This document shows, piece by piece, positions 52,599 through 61,312 of a stretch of 64,000 nt of DNA. Position numbers and translations under genes: made by a program. Location: assembly GCF_000186265.1 (NCBI RefSeq), contig NC_014934.1, positions 4,526,001 through 4,590,000 of the forward strand, written 5' to 3'. The first letter of the stretch is position 1, and the number at the start of each line of letters is the position of its first letter. Source of the DNA: Cellulophaga algicola DSM 14237 (GTDB taxonomy: Bacteria > Bacteroidota > Bacteroidia > Flavobacteriales > Flavobacteriaceae). The notes under the pieces are model-generated. The model worked only from the letters and a program-made list of their open reading frames with translations. It did no database searches and was not told the origin of the DNA.

Positions 52599-54383
52599 AT
52601 GTCCAGAGATAGAGAATTAACAATGGAAATAGAGGTTGCAGGACGATCTTTTAATGAACAAAAAGAAAAATTAGCCCTTACACCTTGGCCTTCTGCCAAA
52701 CCTATATTTCATTTTAGAAGATGGGAGGGCTCGTGGAATGAGTTCATGAAGGGTGACTTTGATGGATTTCATGAAACGCGTGAAGATGATTTTAAATATG
52801 GTTTTGATTGGTTAGGTGATGACTATTATGATTTTGGAAAAACAGATGATTTAAACAAAAGAGCTGGTCGTTACAATTACATCTATAATGATGTATTTAA
52901 TAGTATTAAAGATCCTGGGGATTCTGGAAAAAAAGTCCCCATAGTCATGGAGGATAAAAACATAGAATCTAATGAGTCTCTACTAATAGCTAAATATAAA
53001 TATAAAGCTATTTTTCAGAAAGATGCAAAACTTTATACACTCAACGAAAAAGACTATTTTCCTTCTTGGGTTACTATTCGCCAAGGCAAGACGGTTTCTT
53101 TATTAGTAGGATATCGAAATTACGACGTTACTGTTGGTCCGCAATTTGGCGACAATGATGATTCTTTTCATATAGTAGCTGAACCCGGTTATGAAAATCA
53201 TTTTGAAATCAGCGCACCCGAGATCAAAAAAGAAGATTTGAATTCTAATGGACTTCCATTAGATATCACTTGTAAAAATGTTATCAATAGAGACGTTAGT
53301 ATTTTGGTATACCATACAGATAATTGTACGATTAAATCTCCTGATGGAACTATTGATCTTGCTAAATATGGAACTCTAGTCGGTGAATTGAGAGTTATGA
53401 AGAATAACATTGAATATATGTTAGATGTGGTACTTGTTAGAGTACAAAGAAAAAACACAGCAGATTTTGCTAATAGCACTCTTAATGATTTAAGAAAGTT
53501 ACAAAAGACAATGGGAAGAGCCTTCTCCCAAGCCTCTATAAATTGTAGTTTTTCCGTACAAACGTTATCCAATTGTAAGGACTCTAATCAATTTATAATA
53601 CCCGATGAAGGGAACGCAATTAATCATAATGAGTATAAACAATATATTAATAATAAATTTTTATATGAGGAATATAAAGCCTCTTTAACCAATACAACAC
53701 CAATTTCTTTTAGTCAATTTAAAAATAACCACCATGATGTAAGGAGTAATTTTGAGGGTACTACAAAAAAACGTTTTATACTATATCTCCACACCTATTA
53801 CCACCGTGATGGCATCTATGGTAGCGCTGACGAAGTAGAAGAAAATATACAAAGTTCTGATAAAGGCAAATGGGCTATTTTATATAATGATGGAACAAGC
53901 TACTTTGTATCAGGAATTCATGAAGCGGCCCATAGTATGGGTTTAGCTCACTCCTTTAATAGTTATCAAACAAAAAAAACCAGTTGTTTTGATAATAATG
54001 ATCGACCAGATGAATTTTCAAATGTTGATGTATACCCTTCCGGAGAATTAACCTATTATTTTCATAAAAGAACCACTGGAAACAAACATCTTTTAAGACG
54101 TGGTTGTACAGAAAATATTATGGATTATAATAATTGCTATTTTTATAATCAAGATATTTCTGTAGATTATTTAAAAGGAGCTCCTCCAGAAGGAAGGCCG
54201 GTAAATGATATTACTGAGAATAACAAAAGATATAAGACTAAAACACCTTTAAGATTTCATACAATTCCTTTAGAAGGAACTCCTCCAAAGAAAACTATTA
54301 GAAAGAATAGTATGTTTGCTATTTCATTTTACAAATGGCAATGGGAGCTTTTACAAACTGATGACGAAGTAGTTTCTCGCTAA
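52599..54383 (+). CDS. Metzincin-type metalloprotease, candidate T6SS effector
   Basis: This 594-residue protein lacks a signal peptide. Its C-terminal third has the full metzincin zinc motif HEAAHSMGLAH (His441, Glu442, His445, Gly448, His451) and a Met-turn at Met508 in ENIMDYNN. The long N-terminal part is beta-rich and unrecognised (with FHFRRWEGSWNEF near the start). It follows the PAAR-like gene by seven bases, and secreted-protein genes that may encode immunity follow it. Delivery by the T6SS and cleavage of envelope or periplasmic targets are inferred. I know no named family for the N-terminal part. Confidence 0.82.
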   Translation: MSRDRELTMEIEVAGRSFNEQKEKLALTPWPSAKPIFHFRRWEGSWNEFMKGDFDGFHETREDDFKYGFDWLGDDYYDFGKTDDLNKRAGRYNYIYNDVFNSIKDPGDSGKKVPIVMEDKNIESNESLLIAKYKYKAIFQKDAKLYTLNEKDYFPSWVTIRQGKTVSLLVGYRNYDVTVGPQFGDNDDSFHIVAEPGYENHFEISAPEIKKEDLNSNGLPLDITCKNVINRDVSILVYHTDNCTIKSPDGTIDLAKYGTLVGELRVMKNNIEYMLDVVLVRVQRKNTADFANSTLNDLRKLQKTMGRAFSQASINCSFSVQTLSNCKDSNQFIIPDEGNAINHNEYKQYINNKFLYEEYKASLTNTTPISFSQFKNNHHDVRSNFEGTTKKRFILYLHTYYHRDGIYGSADEVEENIQSSDKGKWAILYNDGTSYFVSGIHEAAHSMGLAHSFNSYQTKKTSCFDNNDRPDEFSNVDVYPSGELTYYFHKRTTGNKHLLRRGCTENIMDYNNCYFYNQDISVDYLKGAPPEGRPVNDITENNKRYKTKTPLRFHTIPLEGTPPKKTIRKNSMFAISFYKWQWELLQTDDEVVSR

Positions 54384-54469
54384 AACTTGGCAAAAATGTT
54401 TATTCAAACTATTAAGCTTTAAGCAATAGATAGTTACTCAATACACATTCTCAATTAAAATTGATCAAA

Positions 54470-55495
54470 ATGAAATTTATAAAAAATCCCATTTCCATTA
54501 CTCTTTTATTTTTATGCGTATTTGGCTATTCACAAACAAAACTTTTACCAAACGGGGACGACTACTATCACTCTTACAGCAAAGCTAATGATACCGTTCG
54601 TATTTATGATATAGGCGATAATTTGGTTCGGGAAGCCTATTTAAAACAAGATAGGGCTGTAGATTTTTATAATGAAACAATTTTTTGGACACATCTAGAA
54701 AGCAGATACTTATTAGAAAGAAATAAATTTATAAAACCTGCAAATACAGTTTCCTACTTATATACAAAGGAAATTGAATTAGAAATTCTTTCCGGAGGGG
54801 AAAATGGTAGGTTAATACATAGACCTTATATAGTTTCCACATATGGTTTTAACGATTTAAATGGGTCAGAAGATAATTATATGGATAACCCCCTTAACCA
54901 CACAGACTATATAACCAAGAATTATTCCAATGCCAAAAAGAGCTCAAATACTGAAATTTTAAAATCTAAATATCAACCAGAAACAAAAATTATAAAAAAA
55001 TACAATGAAAAAGAAAATATCCATTCATGTATATTCTATAGTAATGATGTAAAACACTTAGAGCTTTTTATAAGATTTAATAATCAAGGTTTAATTTCTG
55101 ATTTGTTATACATAAAAACTTACTCGAGAGGAGCAAAAGATGAAAGTAAAAATATGTGGCTAAAAAAAATGCAATATGATGACCTAGGGAATATTATAGA
55201 GGAAAAAGAATGGCGTTTCAAGGACACCAACCAAGTAGAGAATTTTATAACTGAAAAAGGGGAAGATTTATTTTTGAGTGTGATTTTTGAAAATCCAGCT
55301 AATTATTTGGATTTAAATATGGTGCTAAGTATAACAGTAGAATATGACGATAAATTTGCTACTAAATATACTTCGTTTAGAGGTAGTGATAAAATGGAAA
55401 TTAATTACACATTTGATGATAAAAAAAGACTAATAACATCCAAATATTATAATAATGGTATGTATGTAACAAAATATAGCTATTTATATAATTAA
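54470..55495 (+). CDS. Exported protein, tandem paralogue 1 (candidate immunity)
   Basis: The start at 54470 (341 residues) is an ATG; the upstream TTG adds only three residues. A signal peptide ends near GYSQ, with no lipobox. The first mature part, LPNGDDYYHSYSKANDTVRIYDIGDN, is nearly identical to the next gene, and the later parts diverge. Repeats of the type YDDLGNIIEEKEW and FDDKKRLITSKYYNNG resemble short YD/MORN-like toxin-neighbour repeats. The family is unnamed to me. Its position after the metzincin and its export suggest a periplasmic immunity protein. Confidence 0.75.
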   Translation: MKFIKNPISITLLFLCVFGYSQTKLLPNGDDYYHSYSKANDTVRIYDIGDNLVREAYLKQDRAVDFYNETIFWTHLESRYLLERNKFIKPANTVSYLYTKEIELEILSGGENGRLIHRPYIVSTYGFNDLNGSEDNYMDNPLNHTDYITKNYSNAKKSSNTEILKSKYQPETKIIKKYNEKENIHSCIFYSNDVKHLELFIRFNNQGLISDLLYIKTYSRGAKDESKNMWLKKMQYDDLGNIIEEKEWRFKDTNQVENFITEKGEDLFLSVIFENPANYLDLNMVLSITVEYDDKFATKYTSFRGSDKMEINYTFDDKKRLITSKYYNNGMYVTKYSYLYN

Positions 55496-55511
55496 CTTAT
55501 TTTAAATAACA

Positions 55512-56483
55512 ATGATCCGAATTTTAATAATATTAATCCTATTTCTCTCTAAAAGTACACCTAGCTTTTCACAAAAAAAACCATTACCAAACGGAGATGA
55601 CTACTATCACTCTTACACCACAGCTAATGATACGGTTCGTATTTATGATATAGGCGATAATTTGGTTCGAGAAGCCTATTTAAAAGAAGGGAGAGCTATA
55701 GATTTTAACAATGAAGCAATATTTTGGACACATTTTAAGAGTAAATACTTAATTATTGAGATGTTACCTGAATCTGAAGATATAATTGAATATTTATATA
55801 CTTCTGCAAAAAGTTTTGACTCCCTTGGTTCCGAAATTTTCAATGAAAATAATGGAAAATGGAAAATATCTCGCTTTGGTTTTAAGGAAGATCTTTATGC
55901 TACATCTAAAGAAAAAAATAATGCTAATAAATATTCTACTTTAAACATTAATAAAAAAGAGACTAACGTATTAAAAGAAGAATATTATAAAAAACAAAAC
56001 ATTCATCACTCCACTTACTATATTGATGGCCATAAAAACTTTGAGCTTTTTTCTCGGTTTAATGACAGAGGCTCACTTTCTGATGCATTACTTGTTAGAG
56101 TTAATAATAGAGGTCAAATTAATGAACAAAAACATTTTAGGTTGAAAAAGGCGCTCTATGATAGTGTTGGAGCATTAATAGAGCTTAAAGAATGGAGAAG
56201 TACTAATTATCTTCAAATTGAGAATCTCATTGAAAAAAATGGTCTAGATTTTTTTTTAAATGTAATTTTTGAGAAACCTTTAGACTATTTTGAATTAGAA
56301 GTTTTAAGAGTCTTATCATTTCATTACGAAAATGGTAATTTAATCAAATTCAAAAATAAGTATGACCATTCTAATATATATCTAGAACATAGATATTTTT
56401 ATGATGAAAAAAACAGGTTAGTTACTGATAAAGGGTTTCAAAATAAAATGCATTTATATACTACCAAATATTATTATGACTAG
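55512..56483 (+). CDS. Exported protein, tandem paralogue 2 (candidate immunity)
   Basis: This 323-residue paralogue lies 16 bases after the previous gene. The stretch LPNGDDYYHSY..ANDTVRIYDIGDNLVREAYLK is almost unchanged, even at the DNA level, while the remaining two-thirds have diverged. The pattern implies recent duplication or gene conversion of the 5' part with diversifying C-termini, as seen for immunity families. A truncated third start follows at 56547. Confidence 0.75.
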   Translation: MIRILIILILFLSKSTPSFSQKKPLPNGDDYYHSYTTANDTVRIYDIGDNLVREAYLKEGRAIDFNNEAIFWTHFKSKYLIIEMLPESEDIIEYLYTSAKSFDSLGSEIFNENNGKWKISRFGFKEDLYATSKEKNNANKYSTLNINKKETNVLKEEYYKKQNIHHSTYYIDGHKNFELFSRFNDRGSLSDALLVRVNNRGQINEQKHFRLKKALYDSVGALIELKEWRSTNYLQIENLIEKNGLDFFLNVIFEKPLDYFELEVLRVLSFHYENGNLIKFKNKYDHSNIYLEHRYFYDEKNRLVTDKGFQNKMHLYTTKYYYD

Positions 56484-56546
56484 TTAATCCCTATTATATA
56501 TCAGTTTTATTTAAATCCATTTTTTAATACAATATAAATATTATTT

Positions 56547-56627
56547 ATGATAATGGTCAGAATATCAATCCTTTTACTACTAATTATAATTCAAAGTACA
56601 TCTGGCTATTCACAAAATATACAGTAA
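56547..56627 (+). pseudogene. Truncated third copy: signal peptide only
   Basis: A 26-codon frame encodes a signal-like peptide ending STSGYSQ, matching the starts of the two genes before it (FGYSQ, PSFSQ). It then runs into a TAA after three unrelated residues. It is too short to be functional alone and looks like the 5' remnant of a deleted array member. Confidence 0.6.
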
Positions 56628-56652
56628 CAGAGGTAAGACTAAATAATTAAAA

Positions 56653-57126
56653 ATGAAAAAATTTATTAGTATATTTTTCGTCGTAACGACAGCTATTTGG
56701 TTAATATCTTGTCAAGGGAAAAGAAATAATTACGAAAATAATATAGAAGGGCATACTTTTTTTAAGGTGACTGAAACGAACTCTCAAAAAATACTTTTTG
56801 AACCATGTTATGCTTCAATAGAAACATTTAAGTTTTACAAAGATTCTATTTATCATAATTGGGGACAGGAATATGATAACATTAAAAATATATCCAAAGA
56901 AGTTAAAACTGATGGTTATTTATTAAAGGGCTATAATGATAACCTAAATAAGATTAGTGAAATTAATATAAGTAGACCTAAAGGTAAAGACCTCTTTTGG
57001 ACAATTAATCCTAAAGTGTTTATTGATAGTATTAACCTTGAACAAATTAAATTAGAAAAACACATAAATGAGAGTTTAAGGAAAATCCTTTTACAAACAA
57101 TATTGAGAGTAGTTTTATTGTTTTAA
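56653..57126 (+). CDS. Short lipoprotein of unknown function
   Basis: This 157-residue lipoprotein has a lipobox ending AIWLISC. No domain is recognised. The mature part is Lys/Asn-rich and very AT-rich. The last 18 residues (SLRKILLQTILRVVLLF) are hydrophobic and unlike the rest, which could mean that the original C-terminus was replaced by a frameshift or truncation. It sits between the truncated copy and the first 53-base repeat in the island. Confidence 0.6.
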   Translation: MKKFISIFFVVTTAIWLISCQGKRNNYENNIEGHTFFKVTETNSQKILFEPCYASIETFKFYKDSIYHNWGQEYDNIKNISKEVKTDGYLLKGYNDNLNKISEINISRPKGKDLFWTINPKVFIDSINLEQIKLEKHINESLRKILLQTILRVVLLF

Positions 57127-57195
57127 AAAGATGCGAAAACTAAACTAGACTCGCCACTAGCGCAAGCTTCTCGCTTGTGCCATTACTGCTTTGAG

Positions 57196-57248
57196 TATAA
57201 TAATTTTCATCACTCATTTCTTTTACTCTTTTGTATCTTACTCCCTCG
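57196..57248. repeat. 53-base direct repeat, left copy
   Basis: This stretch is identical at all 53 positions to 59316-59368. The flanks also align: GCGCAAGC..CTC.CTTG.GCC lies to the left, with GAT/CGT-rich sequence to the right. On the minus strand it encodes EGVRYKRVKEMSDENYY in an open frame, so it may be a gene remnant. Confidence 0.85.
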
Positions 57249-57346
57249 GTTAAGATCGTAACGCTCATACTAACGTAATGTTTTTTTTTAAATCTTGGAG
57301 GTCCGATAGGATATTTTAAATCGAGAAATTCCTTAAAATAATTATA

Positions 57347-58168
57347 ATGAAAAGAATTATTTTATTAATACTAATATGTACTTTCTTGTCTTGTAAAGGG
57401 CAAACAGAAAAAGAAGAAGTAGTTTCATCATTTGAGTATTTATCAGAAGAAGTTTTAAAAACAAAAACCGAAGAAGACTTACGTTTAGTCAGAAATGAAG
57501 TTTTTGCACGTAAAGGTTATGTTTTTAAAAGTGAGGATTTAAATTATTATTTTAAAACTAAAACTTGGTATACACCTAATGCTAATATAGAAATTACTTT
57601 ATCTGATGAAGAACAACACTATATTGACAAGGTAAAAAGCATAGAAAATCAATTTAGCGTAGATGGAAATAAAAATTGCTTGTATTATTTAGGCCTGAAT
57701 AATACAGACTTTTTCCCTTTAACCAGCGACAAATTACTTAATAATAAATTTAGGGATGATTTAGAAAGAATTAAGCTTAAAGTTTTAAATGAGGTAGTTA
57801 GGGGTAATCTTTGTGGAGGAGGAAGTGTATGGGATATTATGTATTATGAAAACATAAAGTATCTATTGTTATTTTACACTTGTGATAGTGATAATCTGTA
57901 CATGAAAATGGCTATAGTTAAAAACGAAGAAGTAATAGAATTTAAGCAACTTTTCGGATCCTCTACAACACTAAATGAAGATACTACTACGGATGGCTAT
58001 TATGATATCGATTTTAAATTAAACAAAGACACTTTAGAAGTTTTTAAAATTTACAAAGAACTAGCTTACAAAAATTCCGAAACAAAAGAAGATTCTTATA
58101 AAACAAAAGAAGTTAGAAGAGAAGTAACTAAATATAAACTAACAGAAAATGGTTTAGTCGAATTCTAA
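57347..58168 (+). CDS. YARHG-domain lipoprotein
   Basis: This 273-residue lipoprotein has a lipobox ending CTFLSC. Residues about 30-100 form a YARHG domain: LRLVRNEVFARKGYVFKS, the later WYTP, and LSDEEQHYIDKVKSIE. The remaining part is beta-rich and unassigned. YARHG domains occur in extracytoplasmic bacterial proteins and their role is not established. It lies inside the interval bounded by the 53-base repeats and may belong to an immunity cassette. Confidence 0.78.
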   Translation: MKRIILLILICTFLSCKGQTEKEEVVSSFEYLSEEVLKTKTEEDLRLVRNEVFARKGYVFKSEDLNYYFKTKTWYTPNANIEITLSDEEQHYIDKVKSIENQFSVDGNKNCLYYLGLNNTDFFPLTSDKLLNNKFRDDLERIKLKVLNEVVRGNLCGGGSVWDIMYYENIKYLLLFYTCDSDNLYMKMAIVKNEEVIEFKQLFGSSTTLNEDTTTDGYYDIDFKLNKDTLEVFKIYKELAYKNSETKEDSYKTKEVRREVTKYKLTENGLVEF

Positions 58169-58225
58169 TAAAGTATTTCACCCCCACTTGGTAGCAGGGG
58201 GTAATAACTCAGATATATAACAATT

Positions 58226-59101
58226 ATGAAATATTTTAATTTGTACATCACACTATTAGTAATGCTAATTAGCTGTAAAGAAGAGAATCAGAATACTGGC
58301 AGTACTAAAAACACAACTACCCAAATTGATTCTGTTATTACTAACAATAAACTTGGTGTGGATTTTTTAACTGAATTCTACAAAAAGTATTATGGAGAAT
58401 ATAGAGTTAGAGAAGGTATAGAAGAGTATGTGTCACCTCGTATTTTAAAAAGAATGGATAGTCTAACTATAGAGGATAATCTTATATTAGATTATAACCC
58501 TTTTATTTATGGTCAAGATTGGGATGAAAATGTACTTATGAAATCTATAGAAATAAAACCTTTAAAAAACAAGAATGAATATAGGGTAAGTTTTTTTAAA
58601 TTTGAGAATAATGATGAGGAAAGAACAAACATAGATTTTTTATTAAAAAACAATAGAGAAGGCAAACTATTAATTTATAGCATTCTTAATGATGAATATT
58701 TGAATTTTAAAAAGAACGCTAATATTTCTCATAATAAAACAAAATCAATTATAGATAGTTGGCAAAATGATCATATTGAGATACACATAACAACTGATAA
58801 TCTAACATATTTATTCAACGGGCAATGCATTTATGCCTTTTCGGTAAAAATATTAAACGATACTGAAGTAGAACTCATATGGGGAGAAATAGGGATGGAT
58901 TGTGCTAATGATATGCAGTTTAATGAAACATTTGGTTTGTCTAAAGAACTAATTCCTCAAAAAGGGAAACCATTTGCAAAATACTCATTAGAAAAAGAAG
59001 TTGTTAATGTAAATTATTATTATGAAAATTGGGTAAACTTATATAAAACACAAATAAATGTAAAGCCATTTATGAATTCATTTTATGCTAAAGATGAATA
59101 A
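58226..59101 (+). CDS. DUF3828-like lipoprotein
   Basis: This 291-residue lipoprotein has a lipobox ending MLISC. The central part resembles DUF3828: a helix FLTEFYKKYYGEY, then YVSPRILKRMDSL, and DYNPFIYGQDW followed by a beta-sheet segment. The C-terminal 120 residues are a different beta-rich domain. DUF3828-like proteins are often found next to toxins or secretion genes. It follows the YARHG gene after 57 bases and stands within the same repeat-bounded interval. The role in immunity is inferred. Confidence 0.65.
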   Translation: MKYFNLYITLLVMLISCKEENQNTGSTKNTTTQIDSVITNNKLGVDFLTEFYKKYYGEYRVREGIEEYVSPRILKRMDSLTIEDNLILDYNPFIYGQDWDENVLMKSIEIKPLKNKNEYRVSFFKFENNDEERTNIDFLLKNNREGKLLIYSILNDEYLNFKKNANISHNKTKSIIDSWQNDHIEIHITTDNLTYLFNGQCIYAFSVKILNDTEVELIWGEIGMDCANDMQFNETFGLSKELIPQKGKPFAKYSLEKEVVNVNYYYENWVNLYKTQINVKPFMNSFYAKDE

Positions 59102-59453
59102 ATTAACTGATATGTAGTATTTGAGAGTTTTAAAACAGGCCGCTGGACCACAAGATATAGTCGCTAGCGCGATGGCTCTGGCTCGTGCCTATTGTGAGTA
59201 AAGGCATAGAATTAGATTAAGAAAGTACAAGAACCCACAGCATAAGAGTTGTGGATTTTTTTGCGGTTATGACCTACTAACACAAGCGTCTCACTTGGGC
59301 CGTTATTGCTTTAATTATAATAATTTTCATCACTCATTTCTTTTACTCTTTTGTATCTTACTCCCTCGATTACACCCGTGATGCTCGTACTAGTGGTACA
59401 CCTAATAACTTTAATAGAAGAAAATAAAATAGACCAATTAACTAGTTAATACA
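59102..59453. other. Repeat-rich intergenic region at the end of the lipoprotein cassette
   Basis: This 352-base gap holds the right 53-base repeat and, at about 59160-59206, a degenerate version of its hairpin flank (CTAGCGCGA ... CTCGTGCC). A further imperfect hairpin CACAAGC/CTTGGGC lies near 59281-59300. Minus-strand translation gives short open stretches that are probably decayed coding sequence. Confidence 0.55.
59316..59368. repeat. 53-base direct repeat, right copy
   Basis: This is identical to 57196-57248. The two copies flank the YARHG and DUF3828-like genes, about 2.1 kb. Confidence 0.85.
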
Positions 59454-60179
59454 ATGGGAAAACATCAAGAACATAGGATTTTAAAAAAACCAAGAAATAT
59501 TACAGATAAAGATAGAATTGAGGTAAGAGGTGGGGCAATAATAGAGGCTAATGAAAAAAAGTTTATTGAATCTACAGAAGGTAAGCAATTGGCTGACATT
59601 ATCTTTGGTGCCATTTTCTTGCTATCAGGGTTATGGATTATATATCCTTTTGATGATTTCTTTACTTCTGATGATTTTCACTGGACTATGTTATTTCTAT
59701 TATTATATCCTTTTATAGGATTACTATTGCTAATTAAAGGTGTTTTCACACCAAAAAAATATTCAAATTTAAATTTTGATCGGCTTAATGGTATTATCTC
59801 TTATCCTGCCACATTCTTCGGAAAACCATTAGAAGGCCCTTTTAATGAATTAAAAGTAGTATTTGCAGTGAGTGGCGCTATTGATGGATATTCACCGCAA
59901 GAATATTTAAAGGTAATCAATACTTTTAGGCCTAAAATAATTGATTTGTTAAAAACGATTAGCTATCAAAACCCCTATGTCGCTTGGAGTTTTATGGTAT
60001 GGTATATGGATAAAAACAGGCCGCTACCTCCTTGTGAAATCTTTGACCCCTACCGTAAGCAAGATTTTGAGCGTAGAAAAGCAGAGGGTTTTCTTCGTCC
60101 ACTCTATCCCAGTAATATTCCTACGCCAGAAGCTACACCAGAACAACAAGCAGAACGTGAGAAAATTGGAGGTTGGTAA
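59454..60179 (+). CDS. Two-helix membrane protein with conserved C-terminal tail, copy 1
   Basis: This 241-residue protein has a charged N-terminus, two membrane helices (about 45-65 and 78-98) and a cytoplasmic or periplasmic domain. It ends in a conserved tail of the form DPYRKQDFERRKAE..RPLYPSNIPTPEATPEQQ. The same tail closes the next gene. I do not recognise a named family. Proteins of this style recur near flavobacterial T6SS loci, so it may be an immunity protein to a membrane-acting toxin. The stop codon is directly followed by an ATG. Confidence 0.75.
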   Translation: MGKHQEHRILKKPRNITDKDRIEVRGGAIIEANEKKFIESTEGKQLADIIFGAIFLLSGLWIIYPFDDFFTSDDFHWTMLFLLLYPFIGLLLLIKGVFTPKKYSNLNFDRLNGIISYPATFFGKPLEGPFNELKVVFAVSGAIDGYSPQEYLKVINTFRPKIIDLLKTISYQNPYVAWSFMVWYMDKNRPLPPCEIFDPYRKQDFERRKAEGFLRPLYPSNIPTPEATPEQQAEREKIGGW

Positions 60180-60242
60180 ATGGGAAAGAAATTATTACAC
60201 TTAATTTGGTTTGTTAGGAAGATAATTAAAGGAACAAAAAAC

Positions 60243-61004
60243 ATGGAAGTAAAAGACTATAAACGAAAAATAACCCATAGAGATTACGGAAAAGCGGAGG
60301 CTGGTTTACAGCAATATGCGCATGGGGTGGATAAAGTAATTACCGAAATACCTCGAGCCGTTAAATTAGACGATATAAAACCTAAAGAAGTATTTACGCA
60401 AGTAAATCAAAAGTTTATTATACTATATTATGCCGCAAAAGTATTACCACATATGGCGGGAGGGGTAGCTTTAGCTATGATTATTATGTTCCTTATTCCT
60501 TCAGATGAAGAATGGACCTTTATGCCAATTATAATTTTTTCTATTTCTTGTATCGCCTTTGTTTTTTTTGCGGTGTATTTATTTACCATGCCAAAAAAAG
60601 AACACATTCTTAACCGGGAGGATGGTCTCATTACTTTTACGGGTTTCTATTGGCAAGCCAATGTGACCATGCCTTTTGAAAATGTAATATTTTCTTACAG
60701 CACAGGCGGTGAAGATGCAACAGGCTCATTTATGTTACAAGTTATCAGACCTACAAAGGGTCATGCATTTGACCTTTTCGGGGCTGGTAATGGGGATTGT
60801 TATCGTGATATATCCTTTATAACCTGGTATATGGACAAAAACCGCCCTTTACCTCCTGGAGATGCCTTTGATGAATATCGTAAGCAAGATTTTGAGCGTA
60901 GAAAAGCAGAATGCTTTCCCAGACCCTTGTACCAAAGCAATATACCTACCCCAGAAGCAACTAAAGAGCAACAAGAAGAACGTGAGAAAATTGGTGGTTG
61001 GTAG
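60243..61004 (+). CDS. Two-helix membrane protein with conserved C-terminal tail, copy 2
   Basis: I choose the ATG at 60243 (253 residues), which is preceded by AAAGGAAC. An in-frame ATG at 60180 would add 21 residues and abut the previous stop. The protein has two membrane helices (about 70-115) and the same tail as copy 1 (WYMDKNRPLPPGDAFDEYRKQ and IPTPEATKEQQ). The middle domains differ. The two genes are a tandem duplicate and close the T6SS island, and a terminator follows. Confidence 0.75.
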   Translation: MEVKDYKRKITHRDYGKAEAGLQQYAHGVDKVITEIPRAVKLDDIKPKEVFTQVNQKFIILYYAAKVLPHMAGGVALAMIIMFLIPSDEEWTFMPIIIFSISCIAFVFFAVYLFTMPKKEHILNREDGLITFTGFYWQANVTMPFENVIFSYSTGGEDATGSFMLQVIRPTKGHAFDLFGAGNGDCYRDISFITWYMDKNRPLPPGDAFDEYRKQDFERRKAECFPRPLYQSNIPTPEATKEQQEEREKIGGW

Positions 61005-61075
61005 TGGCCGTATATTACAGATAGCTTTTAAAAAAATGTTATACCATAGACTAAAAAGGCCAATTAAAAAAAAAC

Positions 61076-61105
61076 AAAAGCCCCGTATCTCCATACAGGG
61101 CTTTT
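61076..61105 (+). terminator. Terminator closing the T6SS island
   Basis: AAAAGCCC pairs with GGGCTTTT, and GTAT with ATAC, with one mismatch between them and a four-base loop, 71 bases past the stop. The remainder of the 61005-61312 gap shows nothing else. Confidence 0.8.
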
Positions 61106-61312
61106 ACAACTAACTCAACCACTACTATAAACTCACTCAATATCTAATCAACCAAAAAACTATTTTATAAGTTTCTTACATCAAAGATGCAGGTTATTTA
61201 GTTTAGTTTTTACTACGATCAATGAATGGTTTAAACAATTCAGTAAATTGGATTAAAATAATGTTAATGCTCTGAATAAAGTATATAGCTTTTATTAATG
61301 AGCATTAAACTA

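Noticed and set aside
53198-53572. 124-codon minus-strand frame inside the metzincin gene
   Set aside because: It is fully contained within a well-supported gene and has no signal, domain or start context.
57141-57290. tRNA or structured RNA gene at the hairpin flank of the 53-base repeat
   Set aside because: No cloverleaf, anticodon stem or conserved T-loop can be drawn. Open minus-strand frames fit a coding remnant better.
44117-61004. Prophage or R-type tailocin instead of a T6SS island
   Set aside because: Apart from VgrG and the PAAR-like protein there are no tail tube, sheath, lysis, capsid or integrase genes; effector and immunity genes dominate.
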